DNA of 64,000 nt from Treponema_C sp050320395 (GTDB taxonomy: Bacteria > Spirochaetota > Spirochaetia > Treponematales > Treponemataceae). The DNA is taken from positions 682,001-746,000 of the forward strand of contig NZ_CP144459.1 in NCBI RefSeq assembly GCF_050320395.1, read 5' to 3'. The notes beneath the pieces were generated by a model, which was not told where the DNA came from, made no database searches, and worked only from the letters and a program-made list of their open reading frames with translations. Made by a program: the position numbers and the translations under genes. Shown piece after piece: positions 1-8,014 of this stretch (its first letter is position 1; each line of letters opens with the position of its first letter).

Positions 1-319
1 ATAAATCGCGGGCCGGCACGTAGGCTTCCGGCTGGTAATAATCGTAATAGGATACAAAGTATTCGACCGCATTGTTCGGAAAAAAGCTTTTAAACTCGCG
101 GTACAACTGGGCCGAAAGGGTTTTGTTGTGGCTTATAATCAGGGTGGGGCGCTGTATGCGCTCGATGATTTTTGCCATCGTAAAGGTTTTACCCGAACCG
201 GTAACCCCCTTGAGGGTTTGAAAACGCTCCCCGTTTAAAAAGCCCTGTGCAAGAGCTTCTATTGCCTGCGGCTGGTCGCCTGAGGGTTCAAAGGGGGATT
301 CAACCTTAAAGGGGCGCAC
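1..319 (-). CDS. uvrB: UvrB, excinuclease ABC subunit B (N-terminal part, cut by window edge)
   Basis: First 106 residues of UvrB, the damage-verifying helicase-like subunit of nucleotide excision repair. The visible part has the Walker A motif GVTGSGKT (residues 38-45), the following TMAKIIE and SHNKTLSAQLY segments, and the start of the UvrB beta-hairpin (YYDYYQPEAYVP, about residues 92-103), which is inserted between DNA strands. I chose the GTG at 317-319: its G is the last base of the htrA stop codon TAG, so the genes overlap by one base and are probably translationally coupled. A GAGG lies about 8 nt upstream inside htrA. The rest of the gene continues beyond base 1. Confidence 0.95.
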   Translation of the reverse strand, partial: MRPFKVESPFEPSGDQPQAIEALAQGFLNGERFQTLKGVTGSGKTFTMAKIIERIQRPTLIISHNKTLSAQLYREFKSFFPNNAVEYFVSYYDYYQPEAYVPARDL

Positions 320-1593
320 TATTCGGCCTCGCTCAGTTTAAGCGTTATGCGCTCGCTTTTTTTTCCGCGCTGGACGGTGAGCGTTACCGTATCGCCGGGC
401 TTTTTGCTTTCCAAAAGCGAATAATAATCGGCATAACCGCGCACCGCAGTACCGTCTATGGCGGTGATAACATCTCCTCCCAGATAAATGATAACGCGGT
501 TTCTGCTTGAACCGTAGCGCACCGCTTCCGTGCCTGCACGAAGGCCTGCGCGTTCGGCCGTACCGCCGCGCGTCAATTCGGATATTAAAAGGCCCGAAGA
601 AACCGAAAGGTTTGCGTAAGAAGCGATAGAGGGGGTAAGCTGGACGAGGCGGGCATCCGGATCGAGAACGCCGCGGCGCACCTTCCCGTATTGAATCAAA
701 TCCGATACAACGCGCTTTGCCGTATTGACGGGAACCGCAAAACCTACGCCGGCGGAACTTCCCGATGTGGAATAAATCATCGTGTTTATGCCGATCATCT
801 TTCCCTGCGTGTCCAAAAGCGGCCCGCCGGAATTACCCGGATTTATTGCCGTATCCGTTTGAATCATATCGCGTATAATGTTTCCCGATGAGGACTGAAT
901 GGGGCGTCCCAAGCCGGAAACGATACCGCTTGTCATTGTCCGCTCCAAACCGAAGGGGTTTCCGATGGCGATAACCTTTTGGCCTACTTTAAGCGAATCC
1001 GAATTACCGAAGTCGATTGTTTTTAATTCGGTTCCGCGCGGCGGTTCGAATTTTAAAACGGCAATATCGCTTGCACTGTCTTGGCCTACCACCCGTCCTT
1101 CGTATTGGGTGCCGTCGGAAAGCGATATGTAAATTTTATATGCGTTTTCTATAACGTGTACGTTTGTAACGACATAGCCCCTCTTATCGATGATGGAGCC
1201 CGAACCGGAGCCGCCGTCTTGAGGAACGGGTTCCAAAAACCAGTTGACCGCGACCACTTGCGTGTTTATGTTTACAACCGCTTCGTTGCAGTTTTCGTAG
1301 ACAAAAATATTTTGCACTTCATCGCGGGTATATTGATTTTGCCGGTCGGCGGCACCGAGCGCGATGTTTTGTTCGGAGCTTTGAAGTACAAAGGAATTTT
1401 CGTCCTGTGAATATGAGGGGACTTGAACCCCCGTTTCCGTTTTTTCAGCGGCTTGAGGAGGGAGTTCTGCGGTATCGGCCGGTTTTGCCGTAAATTTATA
1501 TACCGTTGAAAATATGAGGGCCGACAGCACCAAAGAAAAAATCGCCGTCAGTAAAGAAGCAAAAAAAATCTGCCGTTTTGTATACAGTTTCAT
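319..1593 (-). CDS. HtrA/DegS-like trypsin-type serine protease with one PDZ domain
   Basis: Membrane-anchored periplasmic protease of the HtrA (S1C) family, 424 residues. An N-terminal hydrophobic anchor (about residues 9-33) is followed by a low-complexity linker and then the chymotrypsin-like domain. The catalytic triad is visible: His146 in TNVHVIE, Asp176 in SASDIAVLK and Ser255 in NPGNSGGPLL. A single C-terminal PDZ domain (about 325-420) contains the GLRAGT segment and GGDVITAIDGT. One PDZ plus an uncleaved anchor resembles DegS more than DegP. The role is probably degradation of misfolded envelope proteins or stress signalling (family knowledge). The start codon follows a likely -10 box by only 7 nt. 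The downstream neighbour uvrB overlaps by one base. Confidence 0.93.
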   Translation of the reverse strand: MKLYTKRQIFFASLLTAIFSLVLSALIFSTVYKFTAKPADTAELPPQAAEKTETGVQVPSYSQDENSFVLQSSEQNIALGAADRQNQYTRDEVQNIFVYENCNEAVVNINTQVVAVNWFLEPVPQDGGSGSGSIIDKRGYVVTNVHVIENAYKIYISLSDGTQYEGRVVGQDSASDIAVLKFEPPRGTELKTIDFGNSDSLKVGQKVIAIGNPFGLERTMTSGIVSGLGRPIQSSSGNIIRDMIQTDTAINPGNSGGPLLDTQGKMIGINTMIYSTSGSSAGVGFAVPVNTAKRVVSDLIQYGKVRRGVLDPDARLVQLTPSIASYANLSVSSGLLISELTRGGTAERAGLRAGTEAVRYGSSRNRVIIYLGGDVITAIDGTAVRGYADYYSLLESKKPGDTVTLTVQRGKKSERITLKLSEAE

Positions 1594-1600
1594 ACTCTAA

Positions 1601-1629
1601 AATATAGTAAAAAGACGCAGGAATTTCCA
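1601..1629 (-). promoter_or_regulatory. htrA promoter, leaderless type
   Basis: On the minus strand TGGAAA (1624-1629), a 17-nt spacer and TATATT (1601-1606). The -10 box ends 7 nt before the htrA ATG, and no ribosome binding site precedes it, so transcription should start at or next to the start codon. Confidence 0.55.
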
Positions 1630-1681
1630 GCACTAAAGAATTAAAAAACGATTTTTAGAGCGGCATCCGCTGCTGCGTTGT

Positions 1682-2149
1682 TCATTCGGAAAGTTCGGGA
1701 ATCTTTTCTTTTAAGCTGTGCAAAAAATCTTTACCGCTTACGCCTTCGCTTAAGCACACAAAGATACAGTTGTCGCCTGCAATCGTCCCCAAAACGCCGT
1801 CTATATTAAAGCAATCCAAAGCTTCGGCAACCGTATTTGAATGTCCCGAATGGGTTTTTATAACCGCCATGTTTCCCGAACACTGAATCGATGTATAGCC
1901 GCGCAAAAAATCCCGCGCGTACAAGTGTTCGGGGCTTTGCGTTTTTTCTTCGCTCAGGGTGTACATATAGCCGCCGCTTCCGTCGGCCACCTTGCCGACC
2001 TTTAAAAGCTTGAGGTCTCTTGAAAGGGTTGCCTGTGTAACCGTATAGCCTTCTTGTTGTAAATGAATAAGCAGTTCTTCCTGCGATTCGATGCGGCGGT
2101 TTTTTATAAGAGTACGTATATTTTCCAAGCGGGTTAAACGGTTTTTCAC
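1682..2149 (-). CDS. argR: Arginine repressor ArgR
   Basis: Arginine-responsive repressor/activator of arginine metabolism, 155 residues. The N-terminal winged-helix DNA-binding domain carries the classic segment VTQATLSRDLKLL. The C-terminal oligomerisation and arginine-binding domain carries the GTIAGDNCIFV motif (usual form GTIAGDDT). I placed the start at GTG 2147-2149 because GGAG sits 7 nt upstream and the resulting length matches the family. A TTG ten codons further upstream would also be open but has no ribosome binding site. Transcribed divergently from iclR; the two promoters lie back to back. Confidence 0.93.
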   Translation of the reverse strand: MKNRLTRLENIRTLIKNRRIESQEELLIHLQQEGYTVTQATLSRDLKLLKVGKVADGSGGYMYTLSEEKTQSPEHLYARDFLRGYTSIQCSGNMAVIKTHSGHSNTVAEALDCFNIDGVLGTIAGDNCIFVCLSEGVSGKDFLHSLKEKIPELSE

Positions 2150-2192
2150 ATTTTTTCTCCGAATTCGTATTGTCGGCAAGACGCACCTTTAT

Positions 2193-2219
2193 ATTGTATA
2201 AATATGCGGTTTTTGTCAA
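2193..2219 (-). promoter_or_regulatory. argR promoter candidate
   Basis: Minus-strand TTGACA (2214-2219) with TACAAT (2193-2198), spacer 15 nt. The spacer is shorter than ideal; a 17-nt alternative gives CAATAT. AT-rich sequence around the -10 could hold an ARG box, but I cannot establish one. Confidence 0.45.
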
Positions 2220-2234
2220 GGATGAAAATTTTAT

Positions 2235-2263
2235 TTGACAGAACCGATTTTACGATGTACAAT
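2235..2263 (+). promoter_or_regulatory. iclR-eda-kdgK promoter
   Basis: TTGACA (2235-2240), 17-nt spacer, TACAAT (2258-2263). A near-consensus vegetative promoter that starts the sugar-acid operon. The palindrome at 2278-2303 lies just downstream of the expected start site. Confidence 0.75.
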
Positions 2264-2277
2264 AATTGTATTGGCAA

Positions 2278-2303
2278 TTGTCATTCGTATATACGAATGA
2301 CAA
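2278..2303. promoter_or_regulatory. 26-bp perfect palindrome, probable IclR operator
   Basis: Perfect inverted repeat: the half-site TTGTCATTCGTAT (2278-2290) is followed directly by its exact reverse complement (2291-2303). It lies about 8-33 nt downstream of the predicted start site of the iclR operon, where a bound repressor would block transcription. The likely ligand-responsive protein is the adjacent IclR-family regulator (inference). Confidence 0.7.
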
Positions 2304-2329
2304 GGTGTACCGGGAGATTTTAAGTTACA

Positions 2330-3088
2330 ATGCATAATCCCACTTTTCGTGTTATTTCGGTTTTGAATTTGATTTCAACTTCTAAAAGCGGTCTTACCTT
2401 GGCGGAGTGTTCCCGTTCTTTACATATGCCTTCCGGTACGCTGCACCCCATTTTACAAACGCTCTATAAAAATGCTTATTTGAATTATGACCGGTATTCG
2501 TGCCGCTATACCGTCGGGTTCCGCTTATTTTTTGCCGGCAGTAATTATGTTTCAAATGCGCCGCCCTACGAAAATGCGCAAAAAGTTTTAAAACGGATTG
2601 TGAATGCCTGCGGAGAAACGGCGCACTGGGGAGTATTGGAAGGTGCAGACGTATTGTATTTTGCAAAGGTCGATTCCAAAGAAACCGTCCGCATGTATTC
2701 CGCCGTAGGAAAAACCTTACCGGCCTATGCAACGGCTTTGGGAAAGGCTCTTTTATCGCGGTTTTCACTTGAGGATCTGAAGGTTTTGTACCCTGGAGGT
2801 TTGGAAGCATTGACCGAATCAACGGTAACGGATATTGCAAAATTATATGAACAACTTCAATCCGTAAAAAAATACGGATTTGCCTATGAATGGGAAGAAT
2901 CAAACAAGCATATATGCTGTATTGCCGTTCCGGTTTTGATTGACGGTACCGTCGTTTCGGCTCTTTCGGTGGCTGTTCCGGTTTTTCGGTATACCGATGA
3001 AAAAAAAGAATGTATAAAAGCCTGTCTTGTACGCGCAGCCGATGAAGCGGTAAAAATAGTACCCTATCTTAATTTGTCGGGGAATTGA
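2330..3088 (+). CDS. IclR-family transcriptional regulator of the sugar-acid operon
   Basis: 252-residue IclR-type regulator: an N-terminal winged helix (about residues 5-65, with GTLHPILQTLYKNAYL as the recognition region) and a C-terminal effector-binding domain (about 80-250) with the family signature LPAYATALGKALLSRF. Members of this family sense small organic acids; KdgR, which senses 2-keto-3-deoxygluconate, is a natural comparison because eda and kdgK follow directly. Spacing to eda is 18 nt. The ribosome binding site (GGGAG) is rather far, about 13 nt from the ATG. The large palindrome upstream suggests autoregulation. The effector is inferred, not shown. Confidence 0.88.
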   Translation: MHNPTFRVISVLNLISTSKSGLTLAECSRSLHMPSGTLHPILQTLYKNAYLNYDRYSCRYTVGFRLFFAGSNYVSNAPPYENAQKVLKRIVNACGETAHWGVLEGADVLYFAKVDSKETVRMYSAVGKTLPAYATALGKALLSRFSLEDLKVLYPGGLEALTESTVTDIAKLYEQLQSVKKYGFAYEWEESNKHICCIAVPVLIDGTVVSALSVAVPVFRYTDEKKECIKACLVRAADEAVKIVPYLNLSGN

Positions 3089-3106
3089 TGTTGTGAGGAG
3101 AAATGT

Positions 3107-3769
3107 ATGAAAAACGTGATGAGTGAAGATGTGTTACAACGGATAGTAAAAAGCGGTGTAGTTGCGGTTCTGCAAATCGATGAGGTTAAAAGTGCCGTTC
3201 CGGTCGCTCAAGCCCTTGTTGCAGGCGGTATAACCGCTATTGAATTGGCTCTACGGACGGATGCGGCCGAACCTTCAATTCCCCTGATTTGTAAGGAAGT
3301 GCCCGAAATGACCGTCGGTATAGGAACCGTTATTTTAAGCGGTCAGGCCAAACGCGTTAAAGAAGCGGGGGCGGCCTTTGCCGTCTCTCCGGGCTTAAAT
3401 CCGGCGATCGTAAAAGAAGCCCAAAGCTGCGCCTTGGATTTCGCACCCGGTGTTGCAACCGCAAGTGATATCGAAGCCGCCTACGGTTTAGGCTGTACGT
3501 TTTTAAAACTCTTTCCGGCGGTTCCCCTCGGAGGGCTTTCGTATTTAAAAAGTGTTTCCGCCCCCTATAAGCATTTGGGCTTACAATATTTTCCCTTAGG
3601 CGGTGTCAGTGAAGAAAGTCTTGCAGACTTTGCAGCTTTGCCGGACGTTGCCGCTATAGGCGGTACATGGATAGCCTCGCGCGATTTAATCAATAAGGCA
3701 GCATGGGATGAAATAGAAAAGAGGGCAAAACGTGCCGTTGAAATTTGGAAAAAGGCAAAGGGGCAATAG
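3107..3769 (+). CDS. eda: 2-dehydro-3-deoxyphosphogluconate aldolase (KDPG/KHG aldolase)
   Basis: Class I aldolase, 220 residues, cleaving 2-keto-3-deoxy-6-phosphogluconate to pyruvate and glyceraldehyde-3-phosphate in the cytoplasm. The Schiff-base lysine is K134 in TFLKLFPA, and the catalytic glutamate is E46 in AIELALRT. Other family landmarks are GIGTVL-like GIGTVI, FAVSPG and the glycine-rich FPLGGV. A good ribosome binding site (GAGGAG, 6 nt before the ATG) is present. Paired with kdgK, it forms the lower part of hexuronate or pectin degradation (family knowledge). Confidence 0.93.
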   Translation: MKNVMSEDVLQRIVKSGVVAVLQIDEVKSAVPVAQALVAGGITAIELALRTDAAEPSIPLICKEVPEMTVGIGTVILSGQAKRVKEAGAAFAVSPGLNPAIVKEAQSCALDFAPGVATASDIEAAYGLGCTFLKLFPAVPLGGLSYLKSVSAPYKHLGLQYFPLGGVSEESLADFAALPDVAAIGGTWIASRDLINKAAWDEIEKRAKRAVEIWKKAKGQ

Positions 3770-3797
3770 CAGCCTCAAAAATGAATAGGAGATAGTT

Positions 3798-4823
3798 ATG
3801 AGTAAAACAATAGTAAGTTTCGGTGAAATTATGATGCGCTTAAATCCCAAAGGTTTTAGACGCTTTGTACAGGCCGATGAAATGGAAATCAGTTATGCAG
3901 GCGGTGAGGCGAACGTTGCCGTTTCTTTGGCAAACTACGGGTACAATGCGCGCTATATAACAAAGCTGCCTGTAAACGATTTGGGGCAAAGCGCGCTCAA
4001 TGGACTTCGGCATTTCGGTGTGGATACTTCATTCATTGTTCGCGGCGGAGAAAGGCTCGGTTTGTATTTTGTCGAAAAGGGTGCAAGCCAGAGAGCTTCA
4101 AAGGTTATCTACGACAGAAAAGATTCGGCTATCGCCCTTGCTTCGGCTTCGGACTTTGATTGGGAGCGCATTTTTGAAGGAGCCTCATGGTTTCATTTTA
4201 CGGGAATTACGCCGGCCTTGGGAGGCGATATGCCCGCAGCCTGTCTTGCGGCATGTAAAAAGGCCAAAGAAAAGGGCTTAACCGTAAGCTGCGACCTTAA
4301 TTACCGCAAAAAATTATGGACACGCGACGAGGCACAAAGGGTTATGTCTTCTTTAATGCCCTATGTGGATTTGTGTATTGCAAACGAAGAGGACGCTTCC
4401 GATGTATTCGGCATTAAAGCCGAAAATACCGATATAGACGGCGGAAAACTTGACAAAAAAGCTTATGTGAGCGTTGCACGGCAGCTTTGCAGTCAATTCG
4501 GCTGTAAAAAAACGGCAATTACCCTCAGAGGCAGTCTTTCGGCAAGCGTGAACGAGTGGGGAGGTATGCTCTACGACGGCAAGGAAGCTTTTTTTTCCAA
4601 AAACTACACGATTCAAATTGTAGACCGCGTCGGAGGCGGAGACTCGTTCGGAGCGGCCCTCATTTATGCGCTGCTTGAAAATTATGCGGGGCAGGAGGCA
4701 ATCGAATTTGCCGTTGCCGCTTCCGCCCTCAAGCATACGATAGAACAGGATTTTAACCTTGTATCCGTTGATGAAGTAAAGGCGCTTGCCGCCGGAAACG
4801 CATCGGGCAGGGTTCAAAGATAA
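3798..4823 (+). CDS. kdgK: 2-keto-3-deoxygluconate kinase (PfkB family)
   Basis: 341-residue PfkB/ribokinase-fold sugar kinase, phosphorylating 2-keto-3-deoxygluconate to the substrate of the upstream aldolase. Family landmarks are the N-terminal GGEANVAVSLANYG and the C-terminal anion-hole/catalytic segment DRVGGGDSFGAAL, whose last Asp is the expected base. AGGAG precedes the ATG. The last codons (LAAGNASGRVQR, 4785-4820) are repeated with only synonymous changes after tctA at 7820-7858 (see that entry). Substrate assignment rests on pairing with eda; sugar specificity within PfkB enzymes is otherwise hard to read. Confidence 0.88.
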   Translation: MSKTIVSFGEIMMRLNPKGFRRFVQADEMEISYAGGEANVAVSLANYGYNARYITKLPVNDLGQSALNGLRHFGVDTSFIVRGGERLGLYFVEKGASQRASKVIYDRKDSAIALASASDFDWERIFEGASWFHFTGITPALGGDMPAACLAACKKAKEKGLTVSCDLNYRKKLWTRDEAQRVMSSLMPYVDLCIANEEDASDVFGIKAENTDIDGGKLDKKAYVSVARQLCSQFGCKKTAITLRGSLSASVNEWGGMLYDGKEAFFSKNYTIQIVDRVGGGDSFGAALIYALLENYAGQEAIEFAVAASALKHTIEQDFNLVSVDEVKALAAGNASGRVQR

Positions 4824-4845
4824 AACAATATTTTGGAGGTTATGT

Positions 4846-5805
4846 ATGAAAAAAACACTGGTTTGTTTTTTTGCGGTTGCTGTTGCCGTTACGCTTTTTG
4901 CCGGCGGCGCTAAAGAAGGCGGAGCTTATCCGAACGGTCCTGTTTCGGTTATCGTTCCCTACGGTGCCGGAGGCGGCACCGACTCGGTAGGAAGAGCCCT
5001 TGTGGAAGCTGCAAAGGCTTCTTTCCCTGCGGGAATTGCAGTTGAAAACCGCACGGGAGGCGGAGGTTCGGTCGGCATGTCATACGGTCAACACGCGCGG
5101 CCCGACGGGCATATAATCACGATGATTACGGTTGAATTGGTAACCTTGCCTCATGCGGGAACCGGCGGCGATATCTCTTATGAAAAGTTTGCGCCCGTCA
5201 TGATGGTTAACTCCGCATATTCCGCGATTACCGTTCCCGTAGATTCACCCTACAATACTCTTGCCGATTTGTTAAAAGCGGCAAAGGGAAAAGATATTCA
5301 AATAGGCAATTCCGGTATAGGCGCGATATGGCACTTGGCGGCAGTAGGCTTGGAACAGGCTGCAGGTGTAAAATTCACTCATATTCCCTTTGACGGCGCC
5401 GCTCCCGCAATTACATCTCTATTGGGTAAACACATAGATGCCGTATCGGTTTCGTATGCGGAAGTTGCTTCTCAAATACAAGCCGGAAAACTGAAGGCCC
5501 TTGCCGTTCTCGCACCGGAACGCTTACCTGCATGTCCAAATGTACCGACGGCAAAAGAATCCGGCTATAATATAGCAATCGGTACATGGCGCGGTTTGGG
5601 TGTTCCCGCCGCAACGCCCGGCGAAATCGTATCCAAACTTGAAACCGTTTTTATAAATGCGGCTAAGAGTGACGGTTTTAAAGCGTTTATGAAAAACACG
5701 AATAACGATATTGAATTATTAACCGGCGCTCAGTTTAAAGAAAAACTTGCAACCGATAATATGCTGTTTAAAAAGTTGATAGAGACGATAGGACTTTCGA
5801 AATAA
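4846..5805 (+). CDS. Tripartite tricarboxylate transporter substrate-binding protein (TctC/Bug family)
   Basis: 319-residue periplasmic binding protein. The signal peptide is followed by the treponemal-looking VTLFAGGAKEGG; there is no lipobox cysteine, so it is probably soluble or cleaved after LFA. The mature part begins with the Bug-family landmark YPNGPVSVIVPYGAGGGTD and contains VENRTGGGGSVG. The start at 4846 is set by GGAGG 6 nt upstream; an in-frame start 60 bases earlier lies inside kdgK and is unsupported. It delivers an organic acid to TctBA. Given eda and kdgK, a sugar acid such as KDG or a hexuronate is a reasonable guess (inference). Confidence 0.88.
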   Translation: MKKTLVCFFAVAVAVTLFAGGAKEGGAYPNGPVSVIVPYGAGGGTDSVGRALVEAAKASFPAGIAVENRTGGGGSVGMSYGQHARPDGHIITMITVELVTLPHAGTGGDISYEKFAPVMMVNSAYSAITVPVDSPYNTLADLLKAAKGKDIQIGNSGIGAIWHLAAVGLEQAAGVKFTHIPFDGAAPAITSLLGKHIDAVSVSYAEVASQIQAGKLKALAVLAPERLPACPNVPTAKESGYNIAIGTWRGLGVPAATPGEIVSKLETVFINAAKSDGFKAFMKNTNNDIELLTGAQFKEKLATDNMLFKKLIETIGLSK

Positions 5806-5871
5806 GGTATTGCGGAAACCTCAAGCCGGTATTTTATCGGTTTGCGGTTTTTTGCAGGGAGAAGATTTATC

Positions 5872-6324
5872 ATGAAAAAAGCCGATTTGATAACGGGCAG
5901 CGTTTTTGCGTTTTTTTCGCTTTTAGTGATTTCCGCATCATATCGTTTTCCCGTTGCAAAAGACGGGGTACCCGGTCCGGGTACCTGGCCTATTATTATC
6001 GCCGCAGTTATGCTTTTTGCAAGTATACTGATTATAGTACAGGGACTGAAAAACGCGCAAACAGAAGATAAGGCCGTCGATATAGCGTCGGCCGATTCAA
6101 TCCGAGTCTATGTATCCATGGTTTCTCTTATCGCATATCTACTGTTGATGAATGTACTCGGTTTTGTTATCTCAACAATCATTATGCTCTTTTTATTTAT
6201 TAAACGTTTGGGTAATTATAAATGGCATAAAACATTGTTTGTATCGGCTGTCGTAACGGCCGTCGTATACGGTGTTTTTAAATACGTATTAAAAGTTCCG
6301 TTTCGTTTCGGATTCTTATTGTAG
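5872..6324 (+). CDS. Tripartite tricarboxylate transporter small membrane subunit (TctB)
   Basis: 150-residue protein with about four membrane segments, matching the small, poorly conserved TctB subunit. The N-terminal part carries DGVPGPGTWPIIIAAVMLF, typical of the family. GGGAGAAG upstream fixes the ATG at 5872. It lies between the binding-protein and large-subunit genes in the usual C-B-A order. Its exact mechanistic role is not well known. Confidence 0.85.
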   Translation: MKKADLITGSVFAFFSLLVISASYRFPVAKDGVPGPGTWPIIIAAVMLFASILIIVQGLKNAQTEDKAVDIASADSIRVYVSMVSLIAYLLLMNVLGFVISTIIMLFLFIKRLGNYKWHKTLFVSAVVTAVVYGVFKYVLKVPFRFGFLL

Positions 6325-6330
6325 GTGATT

Positions 6331-7812
6331 ATGACAACTGAAAGTTTACTGCTTGTGTTTCAATTGCAAACATTATTATATATATTTCTCGGCGTTATGA
6401 GCGGAATTTGCATAGGTTGCTTACCGGGCTTAACCGCTACGATGGGCGTCGCATTGGTACTGCCCTTGACCTTCGGCATGGATGCCGTTCCGGCCATACT
6501 GCTGCTCATAGGAGTGTATGTCGGCGCGATATACGGCGGTTCAATTTCGGCTGTTTTATTAAATACACCGGGAACCCCCGCTTCGGCCGCTACAACTTTG
6601 GACGGCTATGAGATGGCACGGCGGGGGGAACCCGGCAGAGCTTTGGGCATTGCAACCCTGTCTTCGGCTTTCGGCGGTATAACAAGCTGTATTTTTTTGT
6701 TCTTTATTGCTCCGCAACTTGCAAAAATTTCACTCCGTTTCAGTTCGCCCGAATTTTTTATGTTGGCCGTTTTCGGCTTATGCATTATTTCAAGCATCTC
6801 CGGTAAATCAATGGCTAAGGGAATCGTATGCGGCTGTATAGGGATTCTTATTGCAACCATAGGGATAGACAGTATAACGGGGAAAATGCGTTTTACATTC
6901 AATAATATGAATCTGCTGAGCGGTATTAACTATATACCGGTAATGATAGGACTGTTTGCTATGAGCCAGGCTTTTATAGGTATAGAAGATATAGCTAAAA
7001 AGTCTAATATTATTTCACATATCTCCGGAGTATTGCCTAAAAAAGAAGATCTTAAAATAATAGGTAAAAGCGGTATTGGATTCGGTACGCTCGGTACTTT
7101 TATCGGCATTATTCCCGGAGCCGGAGCCGACATAGCCGCCTTTATTGCATACGGGCAGGCAAAAAATATGTCTAAAAACCCGGAAAGGTTCGGTTCGGGC
7201 ATAGCCGAGGGAATTGCAGCCCCTGAAGCGGCCAATAACGGGGTAACCGGCGGAGCCCTTATTCCTATGCTTACTTTGGGAGTGCCCGGCGATGCCGTTG
7301 CCGCAATCATGATAGGAGCATTGACTGTACAGGGATTGCAGCCCGGTCCCTTACTGTTTCAAAATAATGCCCCTCTGGTATATGCCGTATTTATCGGATG
7401 TTTTATTGCAAATATATGCATGTTGATTTTAGGATTAAGCAGTATACGTTTGTTTACACGGGTACTTTCGGTTCCGAAAGCGGTATTGATTCCCGGTATT
7501 TTTGTATTGTGTGTCGTCGGTTCTTATGCGATGGCGAACAATATGTTTGATGTAGGCGTTATGCTCTTTTTCGGTATTGTAGGATATTTTTTTGATAAGG
7601 CCGAGATTCCCGCTTCGCCTGCCGTATTGGGATTGATTTTGGGGCCCATGGCGGAAAGTCATTTCAGGCGCGCTTTACTTATGAGCAAGGGAAGCTATGC
7701 CGTATTTTTTTCCACCGGCATTTGCCGATTCTTCCTTGCACTTATTATTTTATCCGTTGCATTTCCGTTTATCAAAAAACGTTTGGCATTGTTAAAACGT
7801 GCGGGTATCTGA
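6331..7812 (+). CDS. Tripartite tricarboxylate transporter large membrane subunit (TctA)
   Basis: 493-residue polytopic membrane protein, the transport channel of the TTT system. Characteristic segments are CIGCLPGLTATMGVAL, LLNTPGTPASAATTLDGY and GIIPGAGADIAAFIAYG, the paired glycine-rich motifs of TctA. The ATG at 6331 is preferred over a GTG two codons earlier because AGGTG lies just before it. It is separated from tctB by only 6 nt. Transport is probably driven by the proton or sodium gradient (family knowledge). Confidence 0.9.
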   Translation: MTTESLLLVFQLQTLLYIFLGVMSGICIGCLPGLTATMGVALVLPLTFGMDAVPAILLLIGVYVGAIYGGSISAVLLNTPGTPASAATTLDGYEMARRGEPGRALGIATLSSAFGGITSCIFLFFIAPQLAKISLRFSSPEFFMLAVFGLCIISSISGKSMAKGIVCGCIGILIATIGIDSITGKMRFTFNNMNLLSGINYIPVMIGLFAMSQAFIGIEDIAKKSNIISHISGVLPKKEDLKIIGKSGIGFGTLGTFIGIIPGAGADIAAFIAYGQAKNMSKNPERFGSGIAEGIAAPEAANNGVTGGALIPMLTLGVPGDAVAAIMIGALTVQGLQPGPLLFQNNAPLVYAVFIGCFIANICMLILGLSSIRLFTRVLSVPKAVLIPGIFVLCVVGSYAMANNMFDVGVMLFFGIVGYFFDKAEIPASPAVLGLILGPMAESHFRRALLMSKGSYAVFFSTGICRFFLALIILSVAFPFIKKRLALLKRAGI

Positions 7813-7819
7813 AAATAAT

Positions 7820-7858
7820 CTTGCCGCCGGAAACGCATCTGGCAGGGTGCAGCGGTAA
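7820..7858 (+). pseudogene. Remnant of a second kdgK 3' end
   Basis: Twelve codons plus stop encode LAAGNASGRVQR, the same C-terminal peptide as kdgK (4785-4823). The two copies differ at five bases, all synonymous: TCG/TCT, GTT/GTG, CAA/CAG and AGA/CGG. Homology begins sharply at the CTT codon, and there is no start codon. The strong terminator at 7875 follows it, as expected for the original end of an iclR-eda-kdgK operon. Most simply, tctCBA entered here with a related but diverged kdgK end, leaving the old end behind. Confidence 0.8.
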
Positions 7859-7874
7859 TTTTTGATCATTACGG

Positions 7875-7916
7875 GGCTGTCCGAAAACTTCGGTTTTCGG
7901 ACAGCCTTTTTATTTT
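7875..7916 (+). terminator. Rho-independent terminator of the kdgK/tct operon
   Basis: Perfect 14-bp stem GGCTGTCCGAAAAC (7875-7888), a TTCG tetraloop, the matching arm to 7906, then TTTTTATTTT. A very strong intrinsic terminator. Confidence 0.93.
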
Positions 7917-7939
7917 ACCTGTACGCATAATATTTTTTC

Positions 7940-7968
7940 TTGACAATTCGGATTTCCGGTGCTAATAT
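7940..7968 (+). promoter_or_regulatory. Promoter of the iron-type ABC transporter operon
   Basis: TTGACA (7940-7945), 17-nt spacer, TAATAT (7963-7968). Consensus -35. An operator-like inverted repeat starts 6 nt further downstream. Confidence 0.75.
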
Positions 7969-7973
7969 AAATA

Positions 7974-7992
7974 TAATATTAAGAAAATATTA
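7974..7992. promoter_or_regulatory. AT-rich 7-5-7 inverted repeat at the start site, possible metal-regulator operator
   Basis: TAATATT, a five-base spacer, then AATATTA (7974-7992), covering the predicted transcription start. Size and placement fit a Fur- or DtxR/TroR-type operator, and the gene controlled is an iron-type binding protein. The regulator identity is inference. Confidence 0.45.
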
Positions 7993-8014
7993 ATTTTACG
8001 TTAAGGAGGAAGAT

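Noticed and set aside
4786..4845. Longer start for the TctC-type protein inside kdgK
   Set aside because: No ribosome binding site there; GGAGG and a normal signal peptide fit the ATG at 4846.
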